From Eledone cirrhosa (taxonomy: Eukaryota; Mollusca; Cephalopoda; Octopoda; Eledonidae): a stretch of 64,000 nucleotides of DNA. A program made the translations under genes and the position numbers. The stretch lies in NCBI GenBank assembly GCA_964016885.1, contig OZ024743.1, forward strand, positions 183,898,045 through 183,962,044, in the 5' to 3' direction. Positions 1 to 10,920 of the stretch are shown here, piece after piece; the stretch's first letter is position 1; the number at the start of each line of letters is the position of its first letter. The notes beneath the pieces are model-generated. The model was given only the letters and a program-made list of their open reading frames with translations, made no database searches and was not told where the DNA came from.

Positions 1-1190
1 AAGAGATAACATGAATATAATAAAGGATATAAGAATATATGATTTGGTCATATATAGTTTACTTCACGTGAATCATTAAAGGTACAATAAACAAGTTACA
101 AAGATTGACAATATTACTTTGTTGTTGATGTGTAGGCTGTTGAAGTCTGTTGTTGTTGGTGTTAAAACAGCGAGTTACAGATAATTGTTGTTGTTGGAAT
201 TCGTGATAATAGTTGTTAGACCGTGTTAATTAGAGAGTATGGTATGTATAGCTCTGAAAGGTCTGAGAACTGAGAAATACCGTGAACTGCATACAGCGGT
301 GTGGTCTGTAGTAACAGAGGTTCCAATCTCTGTGTGTATCTGTAGACTTCATGGGGTCTGTTGGTAGACAGTAATCCTTACATAGTTGTATATCCTATCG
401 CTTCGATGTCCCTGTACATGGAATGGCTTGTACATGGTCTGTATATAGCTGTCACTTCCTGTCCCCCAACCTGAACTTGTTAACACAATAAATGTGGTGA
501 CCTAAAATTTAACCTTTAGGTATCACCCAAAGTTCAAGGCGCGGACAGATTTCGATACACATATACTTAAGTCGAGTACTATTCTACTGGCTAGCTTCTT
601 CAGTTAACGTATTTTATCATAGTCTTGTGTTGACTCAAACTTTATAAGTGAAATTGTGCTGACGGTAACTGTGCAGAAGCCCATCAGATGATGTCTCTAA
701 ATTCACCGTGCCAACATCAGACCTGTCAAATATTCCCGTCGGACAGAGAGATCTCCCACCCACTTTGGAGTGGGTGAGAGATGTCTTCTCTTGTGAAAAT
801 GGGTATAGCTTTCATCATGTAAAAACTCCCCATTTTACATCATTTCTCCCCGTTTTGGGGCCCTTTTTTTCATGGTACTCCCCGTTTGGGTTTTTAGAGG
901 TTGGCAGGTCTGCAATTTTATCGGGCATGTGTCTGTTTAACACTCAGCCTCTTACCCTATAAATCAATGATCTAACAATTTAAATACACATCATTGCCAC
1001 ATGTAATTACTTAACATACATGTATATATGGACCCTAACTCCTGATGGAGTCGTAGGTTCACCGTAGCGATATACAACGTGTCTGAGGCCTTTTAAACCT
1101 CCATAATTGAAGCTGAATACATCCGATTTCTTTCAAAGAAGGACACAGAGAGATAGAGAAGATGATATATAGAAGAAGAAACGACATTAG
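1..1190. other. Unassigned intergenic DNA
   Basis: No gene or known repeat recognised. The stretch is moderately AT-rich with ordinary stop density. The one open frame (708-962) lacks any domain and overlaps a local imperfect inverted repeat (about 749-783, a stem of around 11 bp) and a short CCCCGTTT/CCCCATTT-type repetition at 825-890, so I do not call it coding. Confidence 0.5.
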
Positions 1191-1194
1191 TATT

Positions 1195-1305
1195 CATCGC
1201 CGAAAGTTGATCTCGTCGGCATTTGAACTGAGAGAGTGCTGAGAGACGAAATGAATACCACAAAACGTTCTATATGACGTTCTGACGACTCTGCCATTTC
1301 ACCGC
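1195..1305 (-). mobile_element. tRNA-derived SINE fragment
   Basis: Read on the minus strand this has the head of the common SINE of this window: a box-B-like 'gttcaaatg' motif and the 'gaatgaataccacaaaacg' and 'tctgacgactctgccat' wording also seen at 15,545-15,710. The 3' body and tail are missing, so it is a fragment. Confidence 0.5.
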
Positions 1306-1934
1306 ATTTTTACATACATACATACGTGGTGGCTGCCAACTCGTTTTCGAGTATGGACACTACTTTATATCCATGTAGGAGAACTCTTACCGATGCGCTG
1401 AACGAGTGTGACTTTTTAGTCCCGCCAGCGACTTGAAAACTCTGGTACAAACACTACACTTGTGACAATTATTGACACATAGTGCTGGGCCCATGGTACC
1501 ATGTGACGACAAGTGCAGAGAGATCTCCAGATATAAAGCAATGTCTGTGTTGTGAAGCTTTTATAGTGAGCCAAGGCACTGCACAAAGCCAGTCCCACTC
1601 TCTTAACCAAGATGATATTTACCAAAAAGAAGAACAAGTCAACATCATTGGATACTATCAGGGTTGCAGGTGTTATATCAGAGTTTCCCTTCTCCTAGAA
1701 TTGTGCCTTGACAAAGGCTAAGGGGTCATCTCTCCCGGTGATTTTGGATGGCCATTGACTCTTAAGAGCTCCTTTGCCCTTTGACAGGTTTTGTTTTTAG
1801 TCCTGCAGGATGTCCAAAGTCACCCTCCTCACCAAGAAACCTTGGTGGGGTTGCCAGTTTAGTCGCCAACGACCCGACCATGAGACAGGTTGTACTGGGA
1901 TACATGTTACCAGTAGCACCAACTGGTGACCTGA

Positions 1935-2025
1935 CACATACATACGTACGTACGTACGTGCGTGCATGCACGCACGCACATACGTACATTCGTACATACG
2001 TGTACATACGTATGTACGTATGTCG
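1935..2025. repeat. Alternating ACGT/ACAT/GCAC simple repeat
   Basis: About 90 bp built from TACG, TGCG, CGCA and CATA tetramers, almost strictly alternating purine and pyrimidine and partly self-complementary. Open frames on both strands here are repeat artefacts. Confidence 0.8.
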
Positions 2026-2168
2026 GAAGTAAATCTCCGTGATTACACACATACTACCATGTACAGAGATGTACATAGAGATAGCCGAGTCGTCAAATAT
2101 ATCTATGATCGTACACCACGTCGGATTAACTAGAATTTACAGATACAGATAAAGTAGTTCAGTCATAT

Positions 2169-2294
<126 letters not shown>

Positions 2295-2693
2295 ATGTTT
2301 GTATGTATGTATGTATATGTTATATACTGTAATAACCCGCTCGACGCTTTAGATACGATCCTAAAAATGCAGTGATAAGCTAAACATCGCTCCGTAGAGT
2401 CATTAAAACACATGAATAGAGATGAGAGTTTGATATGGTATTTTTAACGCTGATACGAAAATAAATAAAAGTGGCAGTTTAGACATTGCCAAACGACTGA
2501 AATATCCAAAGACTCACTCTCGCGCCCTCCACACTTAAAATAACTTTATATACACTAATGTGATAATCCTTATTCTGATTTAAACTGAAGGTTCTCGTAA
2601 AAGTTTGATAAATAGAGAAGAATCGACTCCAGTACTTAACTGGAACTTTTTTATAGACTTCAAAAGGATATATATATATATATTCCGTTTCTG

Positions 2694-2722
2694 AATTTGG
2701 CAACATGACCCTCCCAACGTAT

Positions 2723-2735
<13 letters not shown>
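2694..2735 (-). mobile_element. Solo fragment of PLE terminal repeat
   Basis: The words 'ggcaacatgaccctccca' and 'gtataacaatat' match the outermost end of the Penelope-like element at 3203-4807 in the orientation of its right end. Only the last 40 bp or so are present, and the fragment runs straight into an (AT)n tract. Confidence 0.65.

Positions 2736-2770
<35 letters not shown>
2728..2770. repeat. (AT)n microsatellite
   Basis: About 21 AT units, directly abutting the foldback element that follows. Confidence 0.9.
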
Positions 2771-2774
<4 letters not shown>

Positions 2775-2945
2775 AGATCAAAAGATGGTTAAAGGAGTTC
2801 CATGTATTTTATTATGCGCATTTCAAAAACAAACATCATCATGCAATAATATTTGTGTTTTCATCAGATAAAACAGGAGAACATGATATGAAGGCTAAAA
2901 AACACTACATGGAACTCCTTTAACCATCTTTTGATCTTATATTAT
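2768..2945. mobile_element. Small foldback (MITE-like) element
   Basis: Two perfect inverted arms of 38 bp, at 2768-2805 and 2907-2945, carry the words 'gatcaaaagatggtt' and its complement. They enclose about 100 bp with no coding capacity. No clear target duplication is visible because the left side is AT repeat. A non-autonomous DNA element or a hairpin-forming repeat are both possible. Confidence 0.6.
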
Positions 2946-3027
2946 GCATACTCCAGTCCTACAAACTGTAGAGTGCTTCTTATCCGATATCTGCATTGCT
3001 TTATTGTACTACAATAAAACTCACCTC

Positions 3028-3028
3028 C

Positions 3029-3090
<62 letters not shown>
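3028..3090. repeat. (AT)n(GT)n microsatellite
   Basis: About 20 AT units followed by about 10 GT units. Confidence 0.9.
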
Positions 3091-3366
3091 AAAACCATGG
3101 GGAGAAGAATACTGCATGGTTGCACATGGATTACATATGATAAAATTAGTCCCTCATCAGTGATTTGCCAACGATCATTAGTATTTCATCGCATTAAAAA
3201 TCATATTGTTATACTTTGGGAGGGTCATGTTGCCAATAAGAAACACACGCACCAGATGCTTTCACTTCAATTTATTATAATAAATTTATAAATAAATTTA
3301 GGAATTTATAAATTTCCAGTTGGTTGGTTGGTTCCACAACCAGATGATTGTTTATATATTGTCAAA

Positions 3367-4371
3367 AACACCATGGAAAGCATCCAGCAAATAGCTACCT
3401 CCATCCACCAGAATATTAGAGTTACTATAGACTCCCCAAGAAAACACCCCAACCATCGATTACCTGTACTAGACACAGAGCTCTGGTTAGATACCATTAA
3501 TAACAAAAAACAAATCCTCCATTCCCATTATGCCAAACCCATGACTTCCAAATATCTGATCCACCGGAACTCAGCTGTTTCGGACTATACCAAAATCAAC
3601 ATACTGATTGCGGATTTGGTACGGGTGATGAGAAACGTGTCCCGCATTTGCAACCCCAAAGAACTAGAGAGACACATACAACACTTCATCCACCGTATGC
3701 AGTTCTCTGGTTACAACCAGAGAGATAAAATCAGAATATATAGAGGAGCCAGAACCAAATGGGAAAAAATGGTAAATAATGACACAAATGGGACCTGCCC
3801 CTTGTATAGGAGCAAATTTTGGAATAGAATAGAAAGAACTAGGAATAAGGTTAATAGAATAAACTCACGTTATGATAGCAATAAATACCAGAGTGTAATG
3901 TTCATCGATACAACCCCTAGAGGTGAATTAGCTTACAAATTTAGAAGGGCCCTAGATAAACATAAACTCAATATTAAGATAGTAGAAAGACCAGGTACCT
4001 CCATAAAAACACTTATTAGCAATACATACCCTTTTCAAAGACCTCCATGTATAGATAAGAAATGTATAATCTGTAAATTAAGCCCCCATATTAACTGTAA
4101 AACTAGAAATGTAGTATATAGCATAAGATGTACTGAAGGACAATGTAGAGATAAGAATATAGTGTACATAGGTGAGACAGCTCGTAGTATAGGGGAACGG
4201 ATAAATGAACACTGGCGAGATCTTCAAGATAGTAAAGAATCACCTGTACTCTACCAACATGCTAAAATAGAACATAAGGGTAAATTAGAGAACATAAAAA
4301 TAAAAATAGAATCTACACACAGAAAAGACGCAATGTTTAGACAAATCACAGAGGCAACCAAAATTAAATAG
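3367..4371 (+). pseudogene. PLE reverse transcriptase C-terminus + GIY-YIG nuclease
   Basis: One open frame of about 335 codons with no genuine start; it opens inside the left inverted arm and is a 5'-truncated pol gene. Early residues hold 'PVLDTELW', the end of the RT core. Then follow a basic thumb/linker, a CxxC cluster (CIDKKCIICK, then a further Cys), and the nuclease core 'VYIGETARSIGERINEHW' with GIY-YIG-like Tyr and Arg residues. In PLEs the RT primes on target DNA and the GIY-YIG domain nicks it. Compared with copy 2 the end is altered: a roughly 20-bp deletion near 4360 removes the expected C-terminal 'HEWNSN' segment and gives an early stop. RT catalytic motifs are absent, so it cannot be active. 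Confidence 0.8.
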
Positions 4372-4610
4372 AAAACATGAATGGAACAGCAACATCACAA
4401 CTTACAATTAAGGACAAAATGAAAACACACACGCACATAGAACAAACAACCAACCAGTAACATGTAAATAAACAAATAAATAAACAAATATAAACACACA
4501 CAGACACCCGGATGTAACACATGCGCAAACTAAGCACACAACACACACAAAAACAAGATGGCGTAGGACAGAACAAAGGAGAGGCACAAAAACAAAGAAA
4601 AGAATCCCCA

Positions 4611-4653
4611 GTCACTGAAGAGGTCACAGAATGTGTGACGAAAGAACTTTGAC
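4611..4653 (+). ncRNA. Hammerhead ribozyme motif in PLE 3' region
   Basis: The order fits a type I hammerhead. Stem I 5' strand GTCA (4611-4614), core CTGAAGA (4615-4621, fits CUGANGA), stem II GTCAC/GTGAC (4623-4627 with 4635-4639), GAAA (4640-4643), a two-pair stem III (AG..CT), then cleavage expected after 4649, followed by TGAC (4650-4653), which closes stem I. One extra G (4622) sits between the core and stem II. PLEs are known to carry such ribozymes with tiny stem III, often acting as dimers. The same motif recurs in copy 2. Activity is inferred, not shown. Confidence 0.7.
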
Positions 4654-4862
4654 AATATATAAACAATCATCTGGTTGTGGAACCAACCAACCAACCGGAA
4701 ATTTATAAATTCCTAAATTTATAAATTTATTATAATAAATTGAAGTGAAAGCAACTGGTGCATGTGTTTCTTATTGGCAACATGACCCTCCCAAAGTATA
4801 ACAATATCGGTTTCAACACACGTTTTCAGATAAAGAATCTTGCTAAACAAATTCAGAAACGA

Positions 4863-4886
4863 AATATATATATATATATATATAAT
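4863..4886. repeat. (AT)n microsatellite
   Basis: About 11 AT units between the first and second PLE copies. Confidence 0.85.
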
Positions 4887-4930
4887 TATGTAATAAACAA
4901 CATAAGACAATTATTCCATTTACCATCATC

Positions 4931-6457
4931 GTGATGACTGTCTTCTGCTTTCCACTAACCTTAGCCTATCAGAAATTGAAAAAAATAAAAAAACTTATTA
5001 GAACTTTCCTCAAAGACTATTATAGTCTCACTATTACATTTGAAAACACCAGTAAAGTAGTTAATTTCCTTGATATAACTTTAGACTTATCTACGGGTAT
5101 CTACCAACCTTACCATAAACCTAACCAAAACTTACATTACATACACTCACAATCTAATCACCCTAAATCTATCCTTAAAAACCTGGCATATAATATTTCA
5201 CTCAGAATTTCTAACCTTTCGTCTAACCAGGATATATTCGATAAAAATGCGACCTTTTATAACGAAGCTTTAGCTAGAAGCGGCCACAAAAACAAATTAG
5301 TCTATATACCTTGTACCAATAATACTACAAACATACAACCCAATATTACCAACAAACACCAAATGAAAAATACACACCTAAATGTCACTCACACTATATC
5401 CAAAAATACCAACTTAAAACTTAATTTCTCTACCTATTCTCAGATACAATATAATAACTTTCAAAAAAACCATTCATCCTAATACTCCAATATATGTTAA
5501 TAACATTACTAACAAAATTCCTAATAATCAGACTAAAACACCTAAATCAGTGAATCTAACTAAACATATGTATAATAAATTCACTAATACTAACTCTCTT
5601 AGTAAACATCAGGATACATCGTATAAAAATAAAAATCAGCATCGAAACCGTAATAGACGAGTTACTTGGTATAATGCTCCATTTAATCTACAAATTAAAG
5701 ATAATATCCCTAAACATTTTTTTACTATCCTAGAGAAAAACTTCCCGCCAAACCATAAATACCATCAAATTTTAAATAGATCAACGGTCAAATTTTCCTA
5801 CTCCACTACCAAAAATATACAACAAAATATAAGTGCCTACAATGCATATTGTAAAAAAATGTAAAAAAAAAACATGAATACATCAAACTAACCATAATAC
5901 TAAAATAAACCGCAGCAAACCACCAACACATCAAACTAACCATAATACTAAAATAAACCGCAGCAAACCACCATCTCCTTCACATACAACAAGTCGAGTA
6001 AATTCCACACCTAATTTGACTAACTCCCCTGATATAATATTCACGAATGATTGTAACTGTAGAAACAAAGCAAATTGCCCATTAAAAGGAAATTGCCTTA
6101 TTAATAATATAGTATATAAATGTAAAATTAGCACTAAGGACTCAACTTATTCATATATAGGAGCTACTTCTAAGTAAGATTTAATACCCACAAACACAGT
6201 TTGCATTTGCTAATACAACATCCTTGGCTGAAATAATTAATAATTATAGAAAAGAGAATATCGATTATAACCTGACCTGGAGTGTGCTCAAAAGAGCCAC
6301 CCCTTATCAAAATAACAGATATGAGTGTAGATTATGTTCCCAGGAACTTTTTGAAATAATGAAATCTAAGGATATCCTATTAAATAAGCGACAAGAATTA
6401 ATTATATCGTGCAATCATAGAATTAGAAGAACTTTCAAATATTATAAACCTAATTAA
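4931..6457 (+). pseudogene. PLE pol remnant, family 2 (RT C-terminus, zinc finger, GIY-YIG)
   Basis: A decayed PLE pol frame spread over three reading frames. 4931-5482 carries 'VVNFLDITLDL' and 'NISLRISNLSSNQDIFDK', typical of the end of a PLE RT. 5550-5864 carries 'RRVTWYNAPFN' and 'NRSTVKFSYST'. Around 6040-6170 a Cys-rich segment (NDCNCRNKANCPLKGNC) precedes 'SYIGATSK', the GIY-YIG start, then a stop. After a frame change 6224-6457 supplies the rest ('DYNLTWSVLKRA', 'CRLCSQ', 'DILLNKRQELI'). The same lineage is seen at 45,222-46,112. At least two frame changes and several stops make it inactive. The start is truncated, with no RT palm motifs. Confidence 0.8.
5881..5976. repeat. 48-bp tandem duplication inside PLE remnant
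   Basis: A 48-bp block starting 'catcaaactaaccataata' occurs twice in direct succession (5881 and 5929), in frame with the zinc-finger segment. It is probably a slippage duplication. Confidence 0.85.
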
Positions 6458-7175
6458 TATACACTTTTATTTTACAAATTATTATAATTGTTTTTTTTAA
6501 GTTTAGTTAACCTATAATTAGTATTTTACTACTGAGAACTTCATAATTTTATTTTCCTTTTACAGCTATCTTTTCCTAAAATTAATACCTATAAGTATAC
6601 ATATAAACTATTTTAATTTCCTGTTATGAATCTAAATTCCTTGTAGTCTATATAAGTTTATTATTTCTCACTAATACATTTATCCCCCCCCCCCAAAAAA
6701 AAAATAATTTTTCCTTCGTTTTTAACAACATTCTTTAATAACATCTAACTCTTATTTATTACATCTATATGAATTAATATAAATTTATCCCTATAAGTAT
6801 ACCTATCAATTAAATTAATTTAATTTCTTTTATAGATCTAAATTCCTTATGTTTTTAATAAGATTGGTATTTCTCACTAACACATTTATCCTAAAATTTT
6901 ATTATCCTTCAATTTTAACATTAGCATTATTCTTTAATAACATCAAATTTTCGTGTACCTTTCACCGGCTTGACCTCTTTTCATCCCCAAAGTAATCTTT
7001 TCATTCAAAGTATTATTTCCATTCAAAACTGAAGTCTGCATTCCTCTACCCCTAAATTAAATTTCTACTACTACTATTCTATCAACTTGACCACTTACTA
7101 CTCTTCTATTGGTCAATTCAAAACCTGTTCCCAAACAGACCTATTATATTAAATCTTTGTTTTTTCAATAAACAA
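6458..7175. other. AT-rich PLE 3' region with ~200-bp direct repeat
   Basis: No gene. Two imperfect direct copies about 202 bp apart are visible: 'ataagtatac' at 6591 and 6793, 'tctaaattcctt' and 'atttctcactaa' after each, and 'ttctttaataacatc' ending both. This probably is the duplicated noncoding tail of the PLE just upstream. Confidence 0.55.
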
Positions 7176-7178
7176 ATA

Positions 7179-7318
7179 TCATTATTTCTGAAGACAGCAT
7201 ATATATGTGTAGGTATGTATATTCCCTCTGATAGTTTGTAAAATTTTTACATAGATCTATATGAAATACATACCAACACACACACATATATATCCTAGAA
7301 ACGATCGTAAAATGATGA
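7179..7318 (+). ncRNA. Hammerhead-like motif with long stem II
   Basis: Stem I TCATTATTT (7179-7187) pairs with AAATGATGA (7310-7318) with one wobble. Core CTGAAGA lies at 7188-7194. A long hairpin follows, in which 'atatatatgtgt' and 'ggtatgtat' pair with 'atacatacc' and 'acacacatatatat'. Then GAAA (7298-7301), a palindromic stem III ACGATCGT (7301-7308) and A at 7309 as the cleavage base. The stem II base pair next to the core is a C/A mismatch, so it may be partly decayed. It lies in the 3' flank of the family 2 PLE. Confidence 0.55.
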
Positions 7319-7580
7319 ATTTTTTAATATAAGGAACTGTTTCTTTGTTTTTATTCATTGCTTTTATTAATTTATATATATATATATATACCCATGTTTT
7401 ATATTGCCTCGTCCGACGAACGAATGAAGACGTTTCTTTCGTATTCGCCTCATTCGGGAAACCTCTGGTAATGAGGTAATTATATTGTATTGATTTTTAT
7501 ACATTAAATTTTGCTCTGGTACTTACATAGAGCACTCTTCACTTCTATGACCTTTTCTGTTTTCAACGGAAATTTCAATA

Positions 7581-7583
<3 letters not shown>

Positions 7584-7633
<50 letters not shown>
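7584..7633. repeat. (AT)n microsatellite
   Basis: About 25 AT units at the left side of a large foldback element. Confidence 0.9.
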
Positions 7634-7636
<3 letters not shown>

Positions 7637-7685
7637 TGAAAAATGGCGTGCTGCGTTGTTGCGAATATGAATATATGAATAAAAA

Positions 7686-8155
7686 TAGACCGAGAAACAG
7701 GAATGTCCATCATCAGTTGTCTGCTGATTATCATTGGTATTTCTTCGCATTAAAGACTAAATACCTAAAATCAGTGCGAGCGATAACTAAATTAAGTTAT
7801 CGGGACAGAGGAAAATAGAGGAAAGGAAACAAACAGCATGGTAGTAATGCAACGTAAAGAGAGGAAAAGAGAGACAAGTCATCCTCTCTCACTTTTCTCG
7901 TGGCTCGGATGTGTCTGTTTCTTCTCGTCATTTGATTTGTCGGACTTAAGCCCACAAGATTCATTGACTTGTCTCTCTTTTCCTCTCTTTACGTTGCATT
8001 ACTACCATGTTGTTTGTTTCCTTTCCTCTGTTTTCCTCTGTCCCGATAAATTAATTTAGTTATCGCTCGCACTGATTTTAGGTATTTAGTCTTTAATGCG
8101 AAGAAATACCAATGATAATCAGCAGACAACTGATGATGGACATTCTTGTTTCTCG

Positions 8156-8160
<5 letters not shown>
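7686..8160. mobile_element. Foldback element with 196-bp inverted arms
   Basis: Arms 7686-7881 and 7965-8160 are near-perfect reverse complements ('tagaccgagaaacagga' against 'tcttgtttctcggtcta') around an 83-bp spacer. AT microsatellites flank both ends. The small frames on either strand are mirror images of each other and are not genes. A related fragment ('gatcattagtatttcatcg') sits at 3140-3202. This is probably a non-autonomous foldback transposon. Confidence 0.65.
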
Positions 8161-8219
<59 letters not shown>

Positions 8220-8222
8220 ATG
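8158..8222. repeat. (AT)n(GT)n microsatellite
   Basis: About 25 AT units followed by GT units, abutting the right arm of the foldback element. Confidence 0.9.
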
Positions 8223-8309
8223 TATTATGTGTGTGTATCTTCATGTTTTTGTCTGTGTTTATGTCCCGTAACTTAGCGGTTTCGCAAAAAAAAAGAGACA
8301 AAATATAAG

Positions 8310-9540
8310 TTCCAAACTTGAAAAAATACGTATTGGGGTCCATGTAACCGACTAAATCAAGGTGGTGTTCAAGCTTGACCGCAACCGACTGACTGAAGCA
8401 AGTAAAAATTAAAAGAATAACGAAACCAGGAAATTCGAAGAACAAATCAGAGTTGGATCAGAAGGTTTGTGTTACGTCTCCACGAAAAGGTACTGCTTAT
8501 CAATGTGTACAAGAACACCCACTGCACAAAAAATGGTAATTAAAAACCAAATATTTACCCTTTCATTGCCATATTTCTTGTGAAAGACACTGCCTTTGAT
8601 TTTCGAATCATTCGGAAAATAATTAAGAATTTGGAGATATTTTGTGATATAGTTAACTTTCCCATTATATTAAGTTAGTGTCTGGAACATAACTTAACAG
8701 AGGTTCTAACATAAAATTAGAGTGGAAGGTTTTTATATGAAGTTATATGAAGTTAACATGGCGACAAGGAAGGTCGCTTGACCACGTCTTGACCGAACAA
8801 AATATAATATTTTCACCAAAAACTGCCCTTTAAACACATGTCAGATGGATTACAATATTCATTATCACAATTACTTTCACTGTTCCCTGACAACTAGTAC
8901 CAGTTTCAAGATAGAATTATTTTAACGAAGTATATATAATTTGACTTGATTTTCGCCAACAAACCACGTGTGGACATGGACGGGGGAAAAAAGGAAAAAA
9001 AACCAAAACAAATCACTACGTCCCTTAAGAATCGCAGTAAGTACTCCACAAAACATATAAACAACAATATACACACAGATTTATATACAGATACATACCA
9101 TATGCATATACACACACGTGAAAAGAAACCACACTATTTCGTGTGAGACACTATACCGGCCAATTTTACCAATTTACATTGGTAAAATATTTCTTAACAT
9201 TGACCTCGCTTCTAACCCACATACACCTTTTAATTATATATATATATATACTAGCAGCTGAAAGTTAATAATTTGAAAAAAAAATATTATTGAAAGTTTA
9301 CTATAAAGAAGCAGTATCAGGGGAAAAAAAAAAAAAAAACCTTATTTCGCTGTTAATAAACAACTGCCTTCTACAGTACGTTTCATTTAACTTACGCAGC
9401 ATATTTATTTGTTTACATGTAATGTAATTCAGACTCTTCTGTACACACACAACATTTAGGAAAACGGAAACAAAATACACAAAAAAACAGACATTTTATT
9501 TCTATCGTAATCAAGTGCGCTAAACCTATATTGTTTACAT
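8310..9540. other. Unassigned AT-rich DNA
   Basis: No gene recognised. It contains short A-runs (8985-9010, 9320-9340) and a small AT tract near 9237. The last part probably includes the 5' UTR of the LINE that follows, but its true 5' edge could not be placed. Confidence 0.45.
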
Positions 9541-9557
9541 TCTGTGTTTTTCTACGG

Positions 9558-10920
9558 ATGGGTAGAAATAACAAAATTGCCATGGTGATATCCATCGATG
9601 AAATATGCGACAAAACCGGCCGATGTCCCAAGATAGAACATTGCTCAGAAAATCACATCTGCCATATCTGTGCGGAACCCGAAAACTCGTTCCGTAATCG
9701 CTGGGTCGAATGTGGAACCTGTCGCATCTCTGTCTGCCTTCAATGCGCCACAGGCTTCCGGAGGATCCCAGGCCAAAAAAAGAGACATCATAATGCTATG
9801 ATGGATGGAATATGGGAGATGGTCCAGCTAAAATCCTGGTCCTTTCAGTGTCTGGCCTGTGTGCCTGCCTCCACGAATGTTATTAATGTTATTGAAAAAC
9901 AACAACAAAAACCAATGACTGTGTCTTCCTCTACCATTGTTACTGAACAACGGCAAAAACCTATGACACTGGCTTCTACTGTTATTCCTGTGGGAGAACA
10001 TCAGAAACAACAACAACCCATGTCTTCCACTCCCAGTACATCTCGACACCAACAACTGGTGACTGTGTCTTCCCCTACCATTCCCGTGGAGGAACATCAT
10101 CATCACCAACAACAACAACAGCAACAACCTGCGACTGTGTCCTCCCCTGCCATTCCCGTGGAGGAACATCATCATCACCAACAACAACAACAACAGCAAC
10201 AACCTGCGACTGTGTCCTCCCCTGCCATTCCCGTGGAGGAACATCATCATCACCAACAACGACAGCAGCAGCAGCAGCAACAACAACAACCGACCAGTAC
10301 AGATTTTGCGGAACTGCAACTAATGATTTCTGCTCTGAGAAGGGAAGTTGCAGGAATAGAGGCAAGCATTCGGGTAGGACCCCACAATGAGGGGTCTTAT
10401 CGGAATGCCTTGCTAAAGAATCTCCCTGTACCTCTTGCTGGAAAGACTGAAAAGACTGCGGAATCTGCTACCCATGAAGTGATTGCCATTGGGGTACCAG
10501 AGGACAAGGCTGATCTTCAGGCATTTGCTGCCAGCTCAGCCAAAGACCTAGGCTGTGTTCCCCCAAAGGGTGCCCTCCGCCTTGGTCGACCTGGTCCAAA
10601 ACCCAGACTCATCAGGCTGTCTTTCTCGGACCCCGCAGAGGCAACCTCATATCATCTGGCCTCTGCTAAAGCTGGGCGTGAAAATCGGATTACCTTCCGA
10701 ACACGCCCAGGCCTACCTCCCCATGTACGTCCAAAACTACGGCTGCAGCTTCCTTGAATCGGAACTCAGCACAAGATGAAAGTTTCAGTCTGCGTGATGA
10801 TGGGCAGATCTGGAGGTTTGTCAAGGCTGGTGAAACGTGGAAGAGAGATACCAGCTGGTCTGAGTGTGATCTACCCACAATAACTGGCAATGTAAAAACT
10901 GCTACAACTCTGGGAAACTA
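9558..10920 (+). pseudogene. LINE ORF1 (zinc-finger, His/Gln repeats), frameshifted
   Basis: The ATG at 9558 opens 'MGRNNKIAMV'. Residues about 25-95 form a PHD-like Cys/His cluster (CHICAEPEN, CGTCRISVCLQC, then W..QCLAC), as in CR1-clade ORF1 proteins. A middle section is low complexity with three repeats of 'VSSPAIPVEEHHHHQQ'. The C-terminal third ('FAELQLMISALRREVAG', 'VIAIGVPEDKADLQAF') looks like a coiled coil followed by an RNA-binding fold. The frame stops at 10,757, but protein-like sequence resumes in another frame ('DESFSLRDDGQIWRFVKAG') until the TAA ending at 10,920. One lost base near 10,745 would explain this. The expected role is nucleic-acid chaperone of the LINE RNP. Confidence 0.7.
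10062..10290. repeat. Minisatellite inside LINE ORF1
   Basis: Three units of 63-69 bp ('gtgtcctcccctgccattcc' then CAT/CAA codons) encode the His4-Gln(n) repeat. Unit ends differ in the number of CAA/CAG codons, the mark of slippage. Confidence 0.85.

Larger units (their letters stand above)
3203..4807 (+). mobile_element. Penelope-like element, family 1, copy 1
   Basis: A 1.6-kb insertion with inverted ends: 3203-3366 is the reverse complement of 4648-4807, sharing 'ttggttggttggttccaca' and 'ctttgggagggtcatg'. Between the arms lies a 5'-truncated PLE frame (end of the reverse transcriptase, zinc-finger linker, GIY-YIG nuclease) and a 3' region with a hammerhead-ribozyme motif. Inverted copies of the 3' region at the 5' junction are a known PLE insertion form (pseudo-LTR). 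Copy 2 lies at 21,659-23,003. I found no convincing target duplication for copy 1. Confidence 0.85.

Noticed and set aside
3140..3202. CTGATGA on the minus strand near 3151
   Set aside because: No GAAA or helix in range. The stretch instead matches the end of the foldback element at 7686-8160.
10075..10365. Minus-strand Val/Leu/Met-rich frames opposite LINE ORF1
   Set aside because: They are shadows of the CAA/CAT codon repeat.
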